Positions 13,401 through 24,201 of a stretch of DNA of 64,000 nt are shown piece by piece. Below the pieces are notes generated by a model, which worked only from the letters and a program-made list of their open reading frames with translations, searched no databases and was not told where the DNA came from. The first letter of the stretch is position 1, and each line of letters opens with the position of its first letter. This DNA comes from Apostichopus japonicus (Eukaryota > Echinodermata > Holothuroidea > Aspidochirotida > Stichopodidae), in contig NC_092579.1 of assembly GCF_037975245.1 (NCBI RefSeq), forward strand, positions 8,152,001-8,216,000, read 5' to 3'. Made by a program: the position numbers and the translations under genes.

Positions 13401-16400
13401 GCATTCACCTAATAGCTCAGGGGTATTACGAAGAGGTAAAGCAAAAATATGTTTGAAGAGCAATTTACTCACAAATGCTGCAGAGAAGTAAAACTTTGTA
13501 GACTGGCACGAATGTGATGAGCAATGTTGTAACGAAAAATAACAAATTGTGGCAGATGAGAAGAGTACAGTGTGGAACACTCTCGGCTATGATACCAATA
13601 CCGATTTTCCCGATCAATTCGAAGATAGGTTGCACAGTCAGTAAATTATTCAAACAGGCTTCAGTAACATGGATGCTATCGAAGTAGCTAACCTGAATAG
13701 TAAACAAAAAAATGAAATATGAAGAAAAAGTGTTATATTTGAGTTAACAATATATGACGACGTATGTATATAGATACAGAGCAAGGTAAATATAAGGCAC
13801 TACGTGGGTTGCACTCACATTTGTTATTAAAATTATATTTTTTAAACCATTGTGTGTGGAAGACCTTGGCAAATATCTATACACTCAAAAAAATGAAGTG
13901 TTAAATTTGAATCGTAAAGTGTTGAATTTAACACCCCACCCTGTTTGGATTAGGGACAACACCCACCGGGTTAAATTAACACTTCAGAAGTGTAACATAA
14001 TATAACACTTTGCGAGTGTTGCCTTAACAACACCCATACAAGTGTCAAAATAACACTTCCTGGTGTTGAAGGTACAGTACAGGGAGTAAAATTAACACAA
14101 TAAAGTGTTCATTTGTTAAAACTTCTGGGTGTCAACATGACACTTCAGGAAGTAAAATTAACACCATAAAGTGTTCATTTGTTAGCACTTCTGGGTGTCA
14201 AAATTGCACTTCAGGGAGTATAATTAACACTCTAGTGCACATTTTTTGGCCTTCTGGGTGTCAAAGTTCTGCTTCAGTGAGTAGAATTACCACCATATAG
14301 TATTCATTTGTCATCTGTGTCAAGATGATACTTAATGGACTCTCAACACACAATAGTGCTCTCTCGTTTATACTTCTGGATGTATATTTAACTGCTGGTT
14401 TGTAAAGTTTTACATGTTTATTATGTAACGCAAATACAATACTGTTATGTAAAATTTTGCCAGAAAAGTTTACATCGCACCCTTTTAGTAAATATTTTAT
14501 ACAGGTTTTAGGTTAATTATTACCTAGTAATTAGGTAAACAATATGGATGCATGTTTGAATCGCTCACAGCAGAAAGTTACATTTAAGAGAGAGCAAAAA
14601 GCAATGACAACACAAACAATTCAGAATGTGGGATTTTCAGCAATTAAACACCCTACTACCTTCCTATTCCAGAGGTCCATTTATTATAAAAGTATTGTCT
14701 TGTGGAATTAAATCAACTTAAAAGTGCCAACATTTTCAAATGCTAGTGCAGTTACTTGGTCTTTATTTGTCGAGTAGAGGATCGATGTTAGTTTAGTCCC
14801 GACAAAGCTGCAAAGTTTCATGCGGAAGCGTGGAATTCCAAAGATAAGAATAGAGAATATTTATAATGTTCTGTGACTTTTATTCCTTCACTACTCCTTC
14901 ACTCAATCTCTCAGGTCTTCATCAGTTTGCAGTCACTTCACTCAGCCACACCCTTCATTTTCCCAACAGCCAGCACAACAACACACAAGGCCAATATTCC
15001 AAGTCAAAGTCAAAGTGAACAGTGAACTCCCTTCCTCTCACACAATATCATAAGTAGTCTGTACATAGCATACACTGTAGAAACACACACACACACACAC
15101 ATCTCTAACCCCTCTTGACCCCCATCTCCCCTTATCTCTCCTTCATCCTGCCTGACCTACATAAGCACCAACTTTCGGACTTTCACTGGCTCACGCCCAA
15201 GAATTCCATCTCCATAGCAATAATATTTACAAAGTATAGTTAAAGAGGTATATTATAGAAATAGAAAGTTGCGATATATAGATTGTTCATGGTTATAGAA
15301 ATAGATAGTTGAGATATGTAGATTGTTCATGGTTATATATATAGTCTTTAAGTTTGTTCTCGACATTATTTTTTTGCACATGCCTTTTGGTTTCTAGATT
15401 AAAGACAAAGAAACAACTCTTCCCAAAGTCAATTTCAAATAAGCAACAACTTTAGAAAAATTCTGATCCATGGGATGAGAAAACATGGAGTGCTGTGTAT
15501 GATGACTGCTACACTACAGTGACTATGTCTTTGTTGTTGGCAAATGCCTTTTGGTATTCCAGATTAAACGCAAGAAACAACTCTTCCCAAAGTCAATTTC
15601 AAATAAGCAACAACTTTAGATATATGCTGATCCGTGGGATGAGAAAACGTGGAGTACTGTCTATGATGACTGCTACACTGCAGTTACTTTGTCTTTGTTG
15701 TTGGCTCGTACCTTTGGTATTCCAAATTAAACAAAAAGAAAAAACTCTTCCCAAAGACAATTCCAAATAAGCATCAACTTTACATACATTCTGATCCGTG
15801 AGATGAGGAAACATGGAATTCTGTCTATGACAACTGCTAAACTGCAGTAACGTTGTTTTTTTTTGTCGGCACGGTGAGCATAAAAATCTCGAATCTGGTT
15901 GCGTTTCACACCACCAGGCAACTTGTAGACAACTTTTTGGAAAAATTCCCAGGCACCGAGACTTGCAATTTGGTATAATTCAGATTTAACACGTAGAATA
16001 ATTTGAAGCAAACATCAATGGCTTCATAAATGTCCTCTGGGGTAGGGCATGTCTCTGGATGATCACAAATGACTGCTTGGGGTGTATTTTGCTTCCTCCA
16101 AGAAGTAACACATATTGCTGAGGTCTTTCTGAAATCTTTTGCAAATAGAATTCCAAGTTGATGCTTCCTAAGTAACAACAAACAAAAGAAAAGAAAAGAA
16201 AATTCCCATCATAATGAAATTGTGTTAAAACCTTGGAGCATAAGCAGTTTTTTACATGTACCCCTCACAAAACATGAACATTCCTAAAGAAAATGCACAC
16301 AATTTAATCAGTTGTGATTCTAACTTCTTCAAGTACGTTTGAATCTAGAAAGCCAGATGGCCTATAGTGATTACTTGTCAAAACAGGAACTTGCATTAAA

Positions 16401-19400
16401 CTTTCATCAGACAAGGTAGGCAACTTTTATAACCAATGCATCATGTTAACAATGCTTAAAACAATGCTCACTCCCACTGTATGCAATTGTGTAGATTGAT
16501 AATGAATTATAACAGCTAGATCACTTCCATAAGATATCTAAATTATAGTTGGGCCTAGGCTAGGTCTAAAAGTATCACCAATCCACATCAGCTTCGGCCT
16601 ACTTGCTACAACTTACAAGCTAAAATGGCAATTAGTGGTAATTATATATTGCATTACATGAATATATGTTTATCCCTTATTGAACATAGTACCAGCGTAA
16701 CTATAGGCCCATGCCTGATGCTATTTAAAATGCATTGTCTTGAAATAGCCTAAGTATACCCTACTACTACTAGTACTAGGCCTAGTAGTAGTACTACTTA
16801 AAAAAGTGACTCGCAGGGTATACGAAGTTACGGTTAACGCACAAAAAGGAATAGAATGCACTAGATTACAATAAAGGCCTAGACCAAAGTCCTCCGTCCG
16901 TCCGAAGGCAATTCCGTTTAATGTTTACTTGTATGTAGGCTACACTGATTCGTTGACAATTATGAGTTGACTATGACAAACAGCAGCTAGCCTATTATAT
17001 TAACTTATAGTATGACTTTAACGTTAGGTCTACGTAACGCAAGCGATTCAAATGCATTCGTCTACCCAGCTTAGTCGTGGGTCTCTAAGCATATCTCGTA
17101 ATTGTCACGTACACTTACATAATATCAAAACATACCTTCGAATTTTTCAATCAATTCTTCCAGGCCCCAGTCTCCTATAACGTCATTTTCATGCCATTGT
17201 AGCTCGTTATCGCACACTGAGTACGTAACGTTTTGTGGCTTGAACGTATATATGGCTGTGGTTACTATAGTACATTTAGTAACGATAAATGTCGACAAAC
17301 TGGTACAGGTATTGCTAGGTACGGTAAATGGGTGTTCACGGTACTAAGAATCCAGCTGACGGGAGGTTTGACCAATCAGAATGCTCGAACTGAAAGTACA
17401 CTTCTGCAGGTGTTAAAAAATCCACGCTACATAAATTATGTAACCCTACTCAGGGTCAGAGTAACCCTTCAGGTGTAGGGTGAACGGTTACACCTGGAAA
17501 GTGTTAAAATTCAACACTCCATTTTTTTGCGTGTAGGAGATGGTAATTTTTTCTCGATCGAGACGAAAGTAACCATTAAAAGAGAAGGCGATTCCAACCG
17601 TCATTTCACCCTCAGTGATAACAATGACTGCGACGAAGAACTTCTATGAGAAGCTGGCGAAACCAGGTTTGCTTCATTTGGGGGAAAATCATGACTTAGA
17701 AAAGTTGGTGGCTGCCAATTTATCAAGTTGTCATATTGTTGTTAGGATGTGAAACCTTTTATTTCCCTTTTTGTTTTGTTGTTTTCTTCATAGTTTTTAA
17801 GGTGAACGTATTCTGTGTTGTTAATGAAAACAATGTTAAACACGACGTCATGTTGAAAACATCGAAAGTATCATGTGTACAGTACCGATATCTATCAAAG
17901 AAAATGAACAACTTCCAATGTGTAATACGAGAAGGCTCGATGACGTCATACTTAGACTTGCTCAAGTCATATATCTGTGCGAGACAGTGCTTTACAATAG
18001 ACACATTTCTTAACATCACATCGAATAATACTAATGTTTTGGTAAGAAGTAAAAGCCATCGTATATGCCACTGTGCACGACAGATACATTTGGAAAGGCT
18101 GTTGTATTTTATTTGTTAATCATGTGGAAGCAAAACCTGAACACGAAATTAGCGGTGTCGATGCCCAAACATATATATATATATATAGCGTGGTTGGCCA
18201 TACACGTTAATATTCATGAACTTGTCCACACCAATATAAGGAGGATTATCTATTGACTATTGCGGCAACATATGAAAGAAGGTACCAGGAATCAGTTGTC
18301 ATGTTGACAAAAGTCTAATTAGTGACATCGTATAAAAGCAGATAAATGCATGAAGATTAATGGGGTCAAATTCTATGATCTCATAAGCATGTATCTATCT
18401 ATATACTTACACTGTATTATGCAAGTATATTTATAAAGCTAATTAGACAAACTATTTCAGAGATACCTGATGAAGACTTTTATTTTCACTGATTTATATT
18501 CATGGCATATTTGATCCATTTAAAAGCCATTTCTTGCAATTTGATGAATATTAATGGCATAAAGTTGGAGACTTCCTGAAAATGTGCTTATTATATGCCA
18601 ACATCGCTATACTAATATGAACCAAATTTTACGTTAAGTCTCCCCACTCATAAATATTCTTGAGATGAGAAACAAGAACCATAGGGCGTCTATCTACCAA
18701 GTATCGCGTTGATTCAACTTGTGTGTTTATTGAGATATCGTGTTTGCAAGCTGTTTTTGACAATTTCTCATGAAGTTCCACCCACAAATGATTATTAATG
18801 AGGTCAAAAAATTGTTGTTACAAAAGAACAAGTACATCACCATATCAGGTTAAAACTAAATCGGACATACAGTTGCAGAGATATTGACATGTTAAGTTTA
18901 TGATAAGCCCCATACCCACTCATTAATATTCACGAGATGGGAACCCAATACAACAGGGCTCATCCGAACATCCTGGGACATCTTCCTACCAATTATGACA
19001 TTGATTCAACTTGTGGTTGTTGATATATCGTGTTTACATGGTAGCCGTCACCCCCAAACCCACGCACACGCACAGCCACCCGCGCGCACGCACACACATC
19101 CGCGCGCACGCAAACACACGCAAAGGAGAGACGTCGAAGTTGGATCCTATATTTTATCCAATCATGGACGATTTAATCTGCCAGACTTGCTGAAGATTGT
19201 ACCATTATCACGCGTAATTATCCTGATAAAAAGATATTCGTTCTTACCAGTATCATCTGTGCCTATTAGTCTATTCATAATTTTGAATTCTGCTGGTATA
19301 TGGTCTTTACTATATACCTTTTGCATACACTCTCGATAAACAGTAAGACTTTCCAAACCTAGGATCTTACGTAAAATAAAAACTATTTTGCACGCATCAA

Positions 19401-22400
19401 TAAATTCATGCATAGGCTACATAAATTAATCCAACATGTTTTTCCTTCAAAAGAAGCAAAGTATAAACCCGATACAGTCCAATCGGAGTGATCAGTAGCT
19501 TTTGCGATCATTTTTGACGTAAACGTGGAGAATATCAACGGCTTCATCATAGACTATAATATCACAAAATAATATGAGATCTATATAACGGTACATTAAA
19601 GTCAACTTTTTTTTTTTTTATGCACGGTAACCTTGTTATGTCGAATTGCAAGGGACACACACTCACACACAAATTATTCGTATGTACAGTATTATTAACG
19701 TCAAAATCGCCCTCTGCTATCGACGAAAAGCTTCAAATTTAGTATTACTTTTAGGCATGAAATTGGACAAAGAGAAAGACATGTACGAAGATTATATGAA
19801 AAGCATTTCATCGTAATCTTGTTTTTTTTTGTTCTGATTTTAGTTTTTACCGGACGGACCATTTGACATTATATCCTCGTTATTCATGCATATTATAATA
19901 TATTTGCAAGAGATTTCACTTACAATATTTATCCAGTAAACTGACCATGTCATCGTTGGCAAGAAGATGGCAAAGAAAAACAACCAAGTCATCGGCGCTT
20001 TTAACAAAGTTGTCCAGGTTTCGGTTTTAAGTCCATCGTCTGCTTCATGAGTTTGACTTTCTTCATTTTGATGTTTATCAACTGTCGCATGAGAGCTGTT
20101 ACTTTCAGTATTATTCGGCGGTGTCTTTTTGTCGCTTCTAAGTTTGTTCAATATGGACGTTCGTCGACGATGTGGTGGCTCCGAGATGAGGAACGATGCG
20201 GGAACGGCTACGAGAGCGGTGAAAAATGACGTCAGCCTCAGAACAAAACGCCAGCCAATCACAGGAAGGAGTTTTTCATACGCCACAACGAGACCGATAG
20301 TAGCTGGAGAAAACAACATAAATTTGGAAATATAAAAAACAAAAAAACTGTACATGAACATTAAAAAGATTTATTCATATTTTAGCACTACGAAACATAT
20401 TTATCCTATAAATGACGTTTACGAAAAAATTGTTGATTGCAGGAACATTATCTTTTGCAGAGAGTTCAACTCTTTGCTACTTACTCAGGCCTGGTGAAGA
20501 GGGAGTGTCTGGGAGGTTATAGCCTCGGGTCAAGAATTGGGTAGGGTAAAAAATGAAAAAAATGGGGAAAAGAAATAATGAATTCCCAGTTTCATTAATT
20601 ACCTGATAAATAAAGACTGCAAAAAATGGAGCCTGGGGACATAACTGTCCTCCAGTATACAAGATATATACCTTTGATTATAACTCTGTTACAGACCATT
20701 TCTAAAGAGTATAGAGACATTCATGTTGGCTAGATCGGGACTCGAACTAGAGACTTTTATATATTACTGCTGGCTGGGTCTCTGGTTCGAATCCCATATT
20801 ATTATTAATACCACATAGAAAATATGATTTGTTTATAAATTGACCAGTTAGTCTTCGGTTGTTGGTTGAACTAATAAAGAAGGTAAACCTACCCAATGAA
20901 CTGCCACTGAAAGCGATTCCTGATGCTAATATTCGATGCCGATGCGGCAAATGTTCGAAGATGACGCACATAACAGAGTGTATTACAAAGTTGGAGGCTG
21001 TCCCATAACCGATTCCGTACAAAACGAGCAGCCCGGGAAACGAGTCCATTAATGAAGACAGAAAAATAGTCAAAGCAGTTAAGCTTGATCCGATTACAGT
21101 CAGTGATCGATAACTGATGTATTTTTCCAATCTTTCCGATATCGGACTTCCAAAGAAACACATCCCCCACGTCATTGAGGCTATCCATCCTGATTGTGTT
21201 GTAAGTATGAAAAATGGAAATGCAGATACAAATTGGCGATCGATTAATGAATACAGAGCAATGTCATTTCTAGATATCAGGCTACAAATAGGGGTGTGTC
21301 TAAAACGAAGACCTCTAAAACGAAGATAGAAGACTGGAAAAATCGAAAACAAATAGTCTTCATTTTTCGATCTTCGTTTTCGAGATTCGCAGTATAGGCC
21401 AATCTCGAAGAGGAAGACCGACACTATATTTCTAACAAAATTCATTTTGTATTTGAAACTATTGGTGAAATTCTTCTTAGATTTTCATTTTACAACAAAG
21501 AGGAGACAGACAATATGAAGAAAAATAATTCCCCAAATACTGACAAATTAAGTCAATGGTGGCCGCCATTTTTTAAGCCGAAATAGAAAACAGTTGTACG
21601 GATGCCCATAAGCTTAAATGACTTGCTCTTTACCACGAACTAATGGTTTCATAATCACCAATCCCCGTCCCCATGGCTGACACAGCCATTAAACCTTGTA
21701 TGATCTTCTAGAAGAGTTTCTTGACGATTGTATTTGTTTGAAATGATTATTAATGAAGGTCTTCGTTTTTCGAGATTGGAATATACAGCGAATCTCGAAA
21801 ACGAAGATTGAAAAACGAGGACTTCTTTGTTTTCGATTTTCCAGTCTTCTATCTTCGGTCTTCTTTTTAGATGTCTTTGTTTTAGAGATTTCACCAATCT
21901 CCTGTCTTCGATCTTCGTTTTAGAGGTCTTCGTTTTAGACACACCCCTACAAATAGCGATGGTAGCCTAACTATATGCAATACGTCCAAGGGCGGCGTAA
22001 GCACTTTTAATCTGGGGGGGCACCAACAACGAAGGGCACTTTGCAGAAATTCGATAAGTCTGATGAGCCTGATATTTGGTACCCTTTATAACTCTTATTG
22101 TATTATCTCATTTGCGTATACACATCACTCCATCAACGCCACCCCCCCCCCCCCTCAAGGAAACAATGCATACTAGCACTGCAGTATCTATTGTGCAAAA
22201 AAAAAGACAAAATGAGGTGAAATCATTATTAAGTCCAAGTCCCTGCACACGCGATCGATACATGCATGAAAGCAAATGAAATATGTCAAAATACTGAAAG
22301 AAAAGTAATTTTCTATGTGTTTTTCAATGGTTAAACTGATATTATTATGATCATTATTATTGAAACGACTTTCCCAATAATTATAACCAATTTGGAAGGG

Positions 22401-23932
22401 TTATAACACGGCAAATGATTGTATGTTATTGGCATGCGATGTAATAACCAACGCATACCTATATGATATGCACATTGACATGTTGAACGCGCGCGCGTAG
22501 CGCGCGAAAAATTTTGTTAATATTTTTCGGGCAAGTCGTTACAGCCCCCCCCCCCCCCCAAAATCAAATTGGGCTCCTACGCCTGTGGTAGTAAACATTT
22601 AAAACTTCCCGAAATATTTCATTCGACGTGGGTTTCGCTTTGTAAACTCTTTTTTTATTTAGAAATTTTTATGTAGAAAAAGGGCACATTTTTAATCTGA
22701 GGAAAAGTGGAGGGGCACGTGCCCCCTGTGCCCCCCCCCCCGGTTCCGCCGCCCTTGAATACGTCAATAACGTGGTAGCCTACATCTTGCAACATTTGAA
22801 CAAGGTTTAAGAATTACGACTGTTCAGGTGGTACCGCATATACATATATTATTAATTTCCAAATTGCATTCTAGACATAATAATATTCCATTTGCCAGTA
22901 AGGGGGATGGTGGGTGGGGGCTGGTACCCTTGTAATATTCTGGGGGGGGCTAGTTGACCCGAAGTAAACGTGGTTTACCCCTAGTAAAAAGTGGTGCCAA
23001 ATTATTCTATAAAAAAAAGTTCGATAAGGACAATTCTCGAAATACGCTCCTCTTACCTCCAGTACCCGCCGATCCCCTCCATCCACTTTCTTTCACTTAC
23101 CTTCTCACGTTCCCTAAGTATATCTTTCACTGCAATTCAAATTGCAAGCAATTACCTTACAAAGGGAACATAGGCAGTATCGGCGCAAAGTGGAGGGAGG
23201 GGGCGGAGTGGTGCGGGAAATTTAGGTGGCTAGGGAACACGTCCAACCCCTCCACCCCACACTCCATCGGTGAATCAAAATTGTATTCTTGAAATTAAAA
23301 TTGTGACAAAACTTTAATGTCATAACCTGCAGCTGGGGTACAAATTCAACAATTCTCAAGACAAATATTTAATCGATTTCGAGGCCGACCGTGCAGAGGC
23401 AATGTTTCGAAAATTGTATATCAGGGCCCTATAGTGGGTGGGGGAGGGGAGAATCCCCGGCGGGAAGGTTTAGCATTTTGTTAGCCTATAATTTAACCCA
23501 ATTAAAGGAAATTTGGACGTGAGAGAGAATGTTTCAGTTAAGGTTTATCGTCACCGCAGCCGACTGGAGGAGTGGGAGAAACTGGAAGGCATAGGGAGGG
23601 ACGCATCGTGATTGGAGGGTGGAGCAACCCCCCCCCCCTCAGTATCGCCGCCCCTACTGAACATATTAATATGTACATCGTTAGTGGACGAGCGGCAGTA
23701 TAGCTTAGCCTATATAGCTACATATCTACTAATCATAACATCTACATCCATATTAGCAAAGTTATAACCTCTCACCTGTTTGGACGGCTGTTGTTCCAAG
23801 CTCTGTTTCGATGTCTACAAACAATCTACCGTACACCGTCATTGGCGAGAGGACCCCGCCAAATACCAGGAACGAAGCTGCAGACACTATCCAACCTCGA
23901 TTGACCAGTCGAACGGAATCACGCACGGACAT
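10441..23932 (-). CDS. Monocarboxylate-transporter-like MFS protein (SLC16 family), complete
   Basis: Six exons join in phase on the minus strand: 23776-23932, 20893-21189, 19924-20303, 13473-13692, 11973-12116 and 10441-10604. Together they give 1362 nt and a 453-residue product. Each junction has GT/AG ends and continuous reading (for example AVQT-GWIASMTW and SGSSL-ATIGLV). Twelve hydrophobic segments are visible: TM1 about 14-36, TM2-TM6 about 53-195, a hydrophilic loop rich in Glu, Asn, His and Lys about 195-256, then TM7-TM12 about 257-433. The TM2-TM3 loop SERLEKYISYRS, the TM5 lead HRHRILASGIAFSG and GWRFVLRL are SLC16-like. The usual acidic-Gly-aromatic TM1 motif is replaced by VNRGW. 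It is an expected plasma-membrane transporter; the substrate (a monocarboxylate or other small metabolite) cannot be read. The start is the first ATG, preceded by in-frame intergenic sequence. Introns 1 and 4 host mobile elements. Confidence 0.88.
13881..14340 (+). repeat. Left terminal repeat, subterminal iterons and 66-bp tandem array, element 2
   Basis: The terminal repeat is followed by about 20 AACAC(C/T)/GTGTT words. From about 14075 to 14335 they fall into four degenerate tandem units of roughly 66 bp, each with AGTAAAATTAACAC, then GTGTTCATTTGTTA, then CTTCTGGGTGTCAA. Confidence 0.75.
15080..15101. repeat. (AC)n microsatellite
   Basis: About ten AC dinucleotides lie inside element 2. 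Confidence 0.8.
15377..15850. repeat. Three tandem copies of a ~165-bp unit
   Basis: The unit starts TGCCTTTTGGT at 15381, recurs at 15545 and again near 15710, with shared CAACTCTTCCCAAAG and TGATCC-TGGGATGAG blocks. Divergence between copies is modest. It lies just downstream of the conserved C-terminal exon of the degraded SAMD3-like gene (minus strand), and an open frame from that exon runs into it. Confidence 0.8.
15727..17230 (-). pseudogene. SAMD3-like gene, frameshifted copy
   Basis: Two exons are visible on -. The 5' exon (17136 up to about 17230, donor GTATGT) reads NELQWHENDVIGDWGLEELIEKFE in pieces; the WGLEELIEKFE part resembles the start of a SAM domain. No ATG opens it clearly. 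The 3' exon starts at 16167 (acceptor TTAG) with KHQLGILFAKDF, then EDIYEAIDVCFKLFYVLNL. Near 15965 the family-like reading jumps frame: the downstream match (ASLGAWEFFQKVVYKLPGG) lies one frame over, implying a net shift of one base (loss of one or gain of two). Its counterpart in element 1 is the FYTFIQTVVYGIP region. The exons between were not resolved. It is either an inactive copy or has an assembly error at that point. It lies wholly within element 2. Confidence 0.6.
16540..17040. repeat. AGGCCTA-rich stretch with imperfect palindrome, element 2
   Basis: TAGGCCTA-type words recur. Around 16770-16797 a (CTA)n run is mirrored across AGGCCT to form an imperfect inverted repeat. Confidence 0.5.
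17395..17534 (-). repeat. Right terminal repeat and iterons, element 2
   Basis: It contains AGGTGT, GTTACACC, AAGTGTT and CAACACT words and ends in the inverse of the left terminus (CATTTTTTTGCGTGT). Confidence 0.65.
18600..19115 (+). repeat. Dimeric dispersed repeat with (CACG)-rich tail
   Basis: Two related monomers (about 18640-18760 and 18915-19045) share CCCACTCATAAATATTC-like, GAGATG, CATAGGGC/CAGGGCTCAT, TTGATTCAACTTGTG and ATATCGTGTTTACA blocks. A CA/CG-rich simple tail follows at 19055-19115. The layout (body plus simple tail) is SINE-like, but no tRNA promoter boxes were found. Confidence 0.5.
21289..21950. mobile_element. Foldback element with long inverted repeats
   Basis: The left end (TAGGGGTGTGTCTAAAACGA at 21289) and the right end are perfect inverses for at least 39 bases. 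Similarity continues inward to about 21410 on the left and 21765 on the right. Each arm contains repeated CTTCGTTTT/AAAACGAAG words and its own internal inverted repeat around CGAGATT. The direct repeat CTACAAAT lies at both outer edges, consistent with an 8-bp target duplication (it overlaps the arm by one or two bases). It lies in intron 1 of the transporter gene and has no coding frame. Confidence 0.8.
21987..22757. mobile_element. hAT-type MITE with 8-bp target duplication
   Basis: The ends CAAGGGCGGCG and CGCCGCCCTTG are inverted and flanked by the exact direct repeat AATACGTC (21979-21986 and 22758-22765). The interior has C and G homopolymer runs and a GC-rich GCGCGCG palindrome near 22490. 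The segment 22428-22545 resembles 1350-1460. No transposase is present. It lies in intron 1 of the transporter gene. Confidence 0.85.
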
Positions 23933-24191
23933 GGTTAGCAAGATATACACCCTGTAGCAGCATGTGTAATACCTTCGCCTTCAGTTACTGTGCTTGTAGC
24001 CGTTTAGTTCTTGATAGCATTTAACGGGTTTAATCTCGAACCAGTACCTACATAACAGGCTATTGACCATATCTCAGAGTACGGCATAAGTATCAGACAG
24101 AAGAGTCTGCATTGCCCTCGGAGACTTCGGAGTACATTCAGAAAGGTTGATCCTAACCTTTGTTATTACCGAAAGCGATGAACCGTGCACG

Positions 24192-24201
24192 GCTATATAT
24201 G
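24192..24201 (-). promoter_or_regulatory. Possible TATA box of the transporter gene
   Basis: The minus strand reads CATATATAGCC about 260 bp upstream of the transporter ATG. Only the motif and its position support it. Confidence 0.3.

Larger units (their letters stand above)
13881..17534 (-). mobile_element. Iteron-ended mobile element with degraded SAMD3-like gene (element 2)
   Basis: The left terminus ACACTCAAAAAAATGAAGTG and the inverse of the right terminus, ACACGCAAAAAAATGGAGTG, match at 18 of 20 positions and extend into GTTRAATTT. TA flanks both ends, as in element 1. Subterminal DNA is packed with AACAC/GTGTT words in both orientations. The gene runs on -, so its promoter end is the right end; an AGGCCTA-rich stretch (16540-17040) follows its first exon exactly as in element 1. 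The element sits in intron 4 of the transporter gene, in the same orientation as that gene. No transposase is recognisable. Confidence 0.7.

Noticed and set aside
20741-20800. tRNA-like B boxes (GGTTCGAATCCC and, inverted, TTCGAGTCCC)
   Set aside because: No A box at the right distance on either strand; possibly a SINE fragment.
22897-23660. A MITE between CAGTAAGGGG and CCCCTACTG
   Set aside because: The proposed ends match poorly and the flanks show no target duplication.
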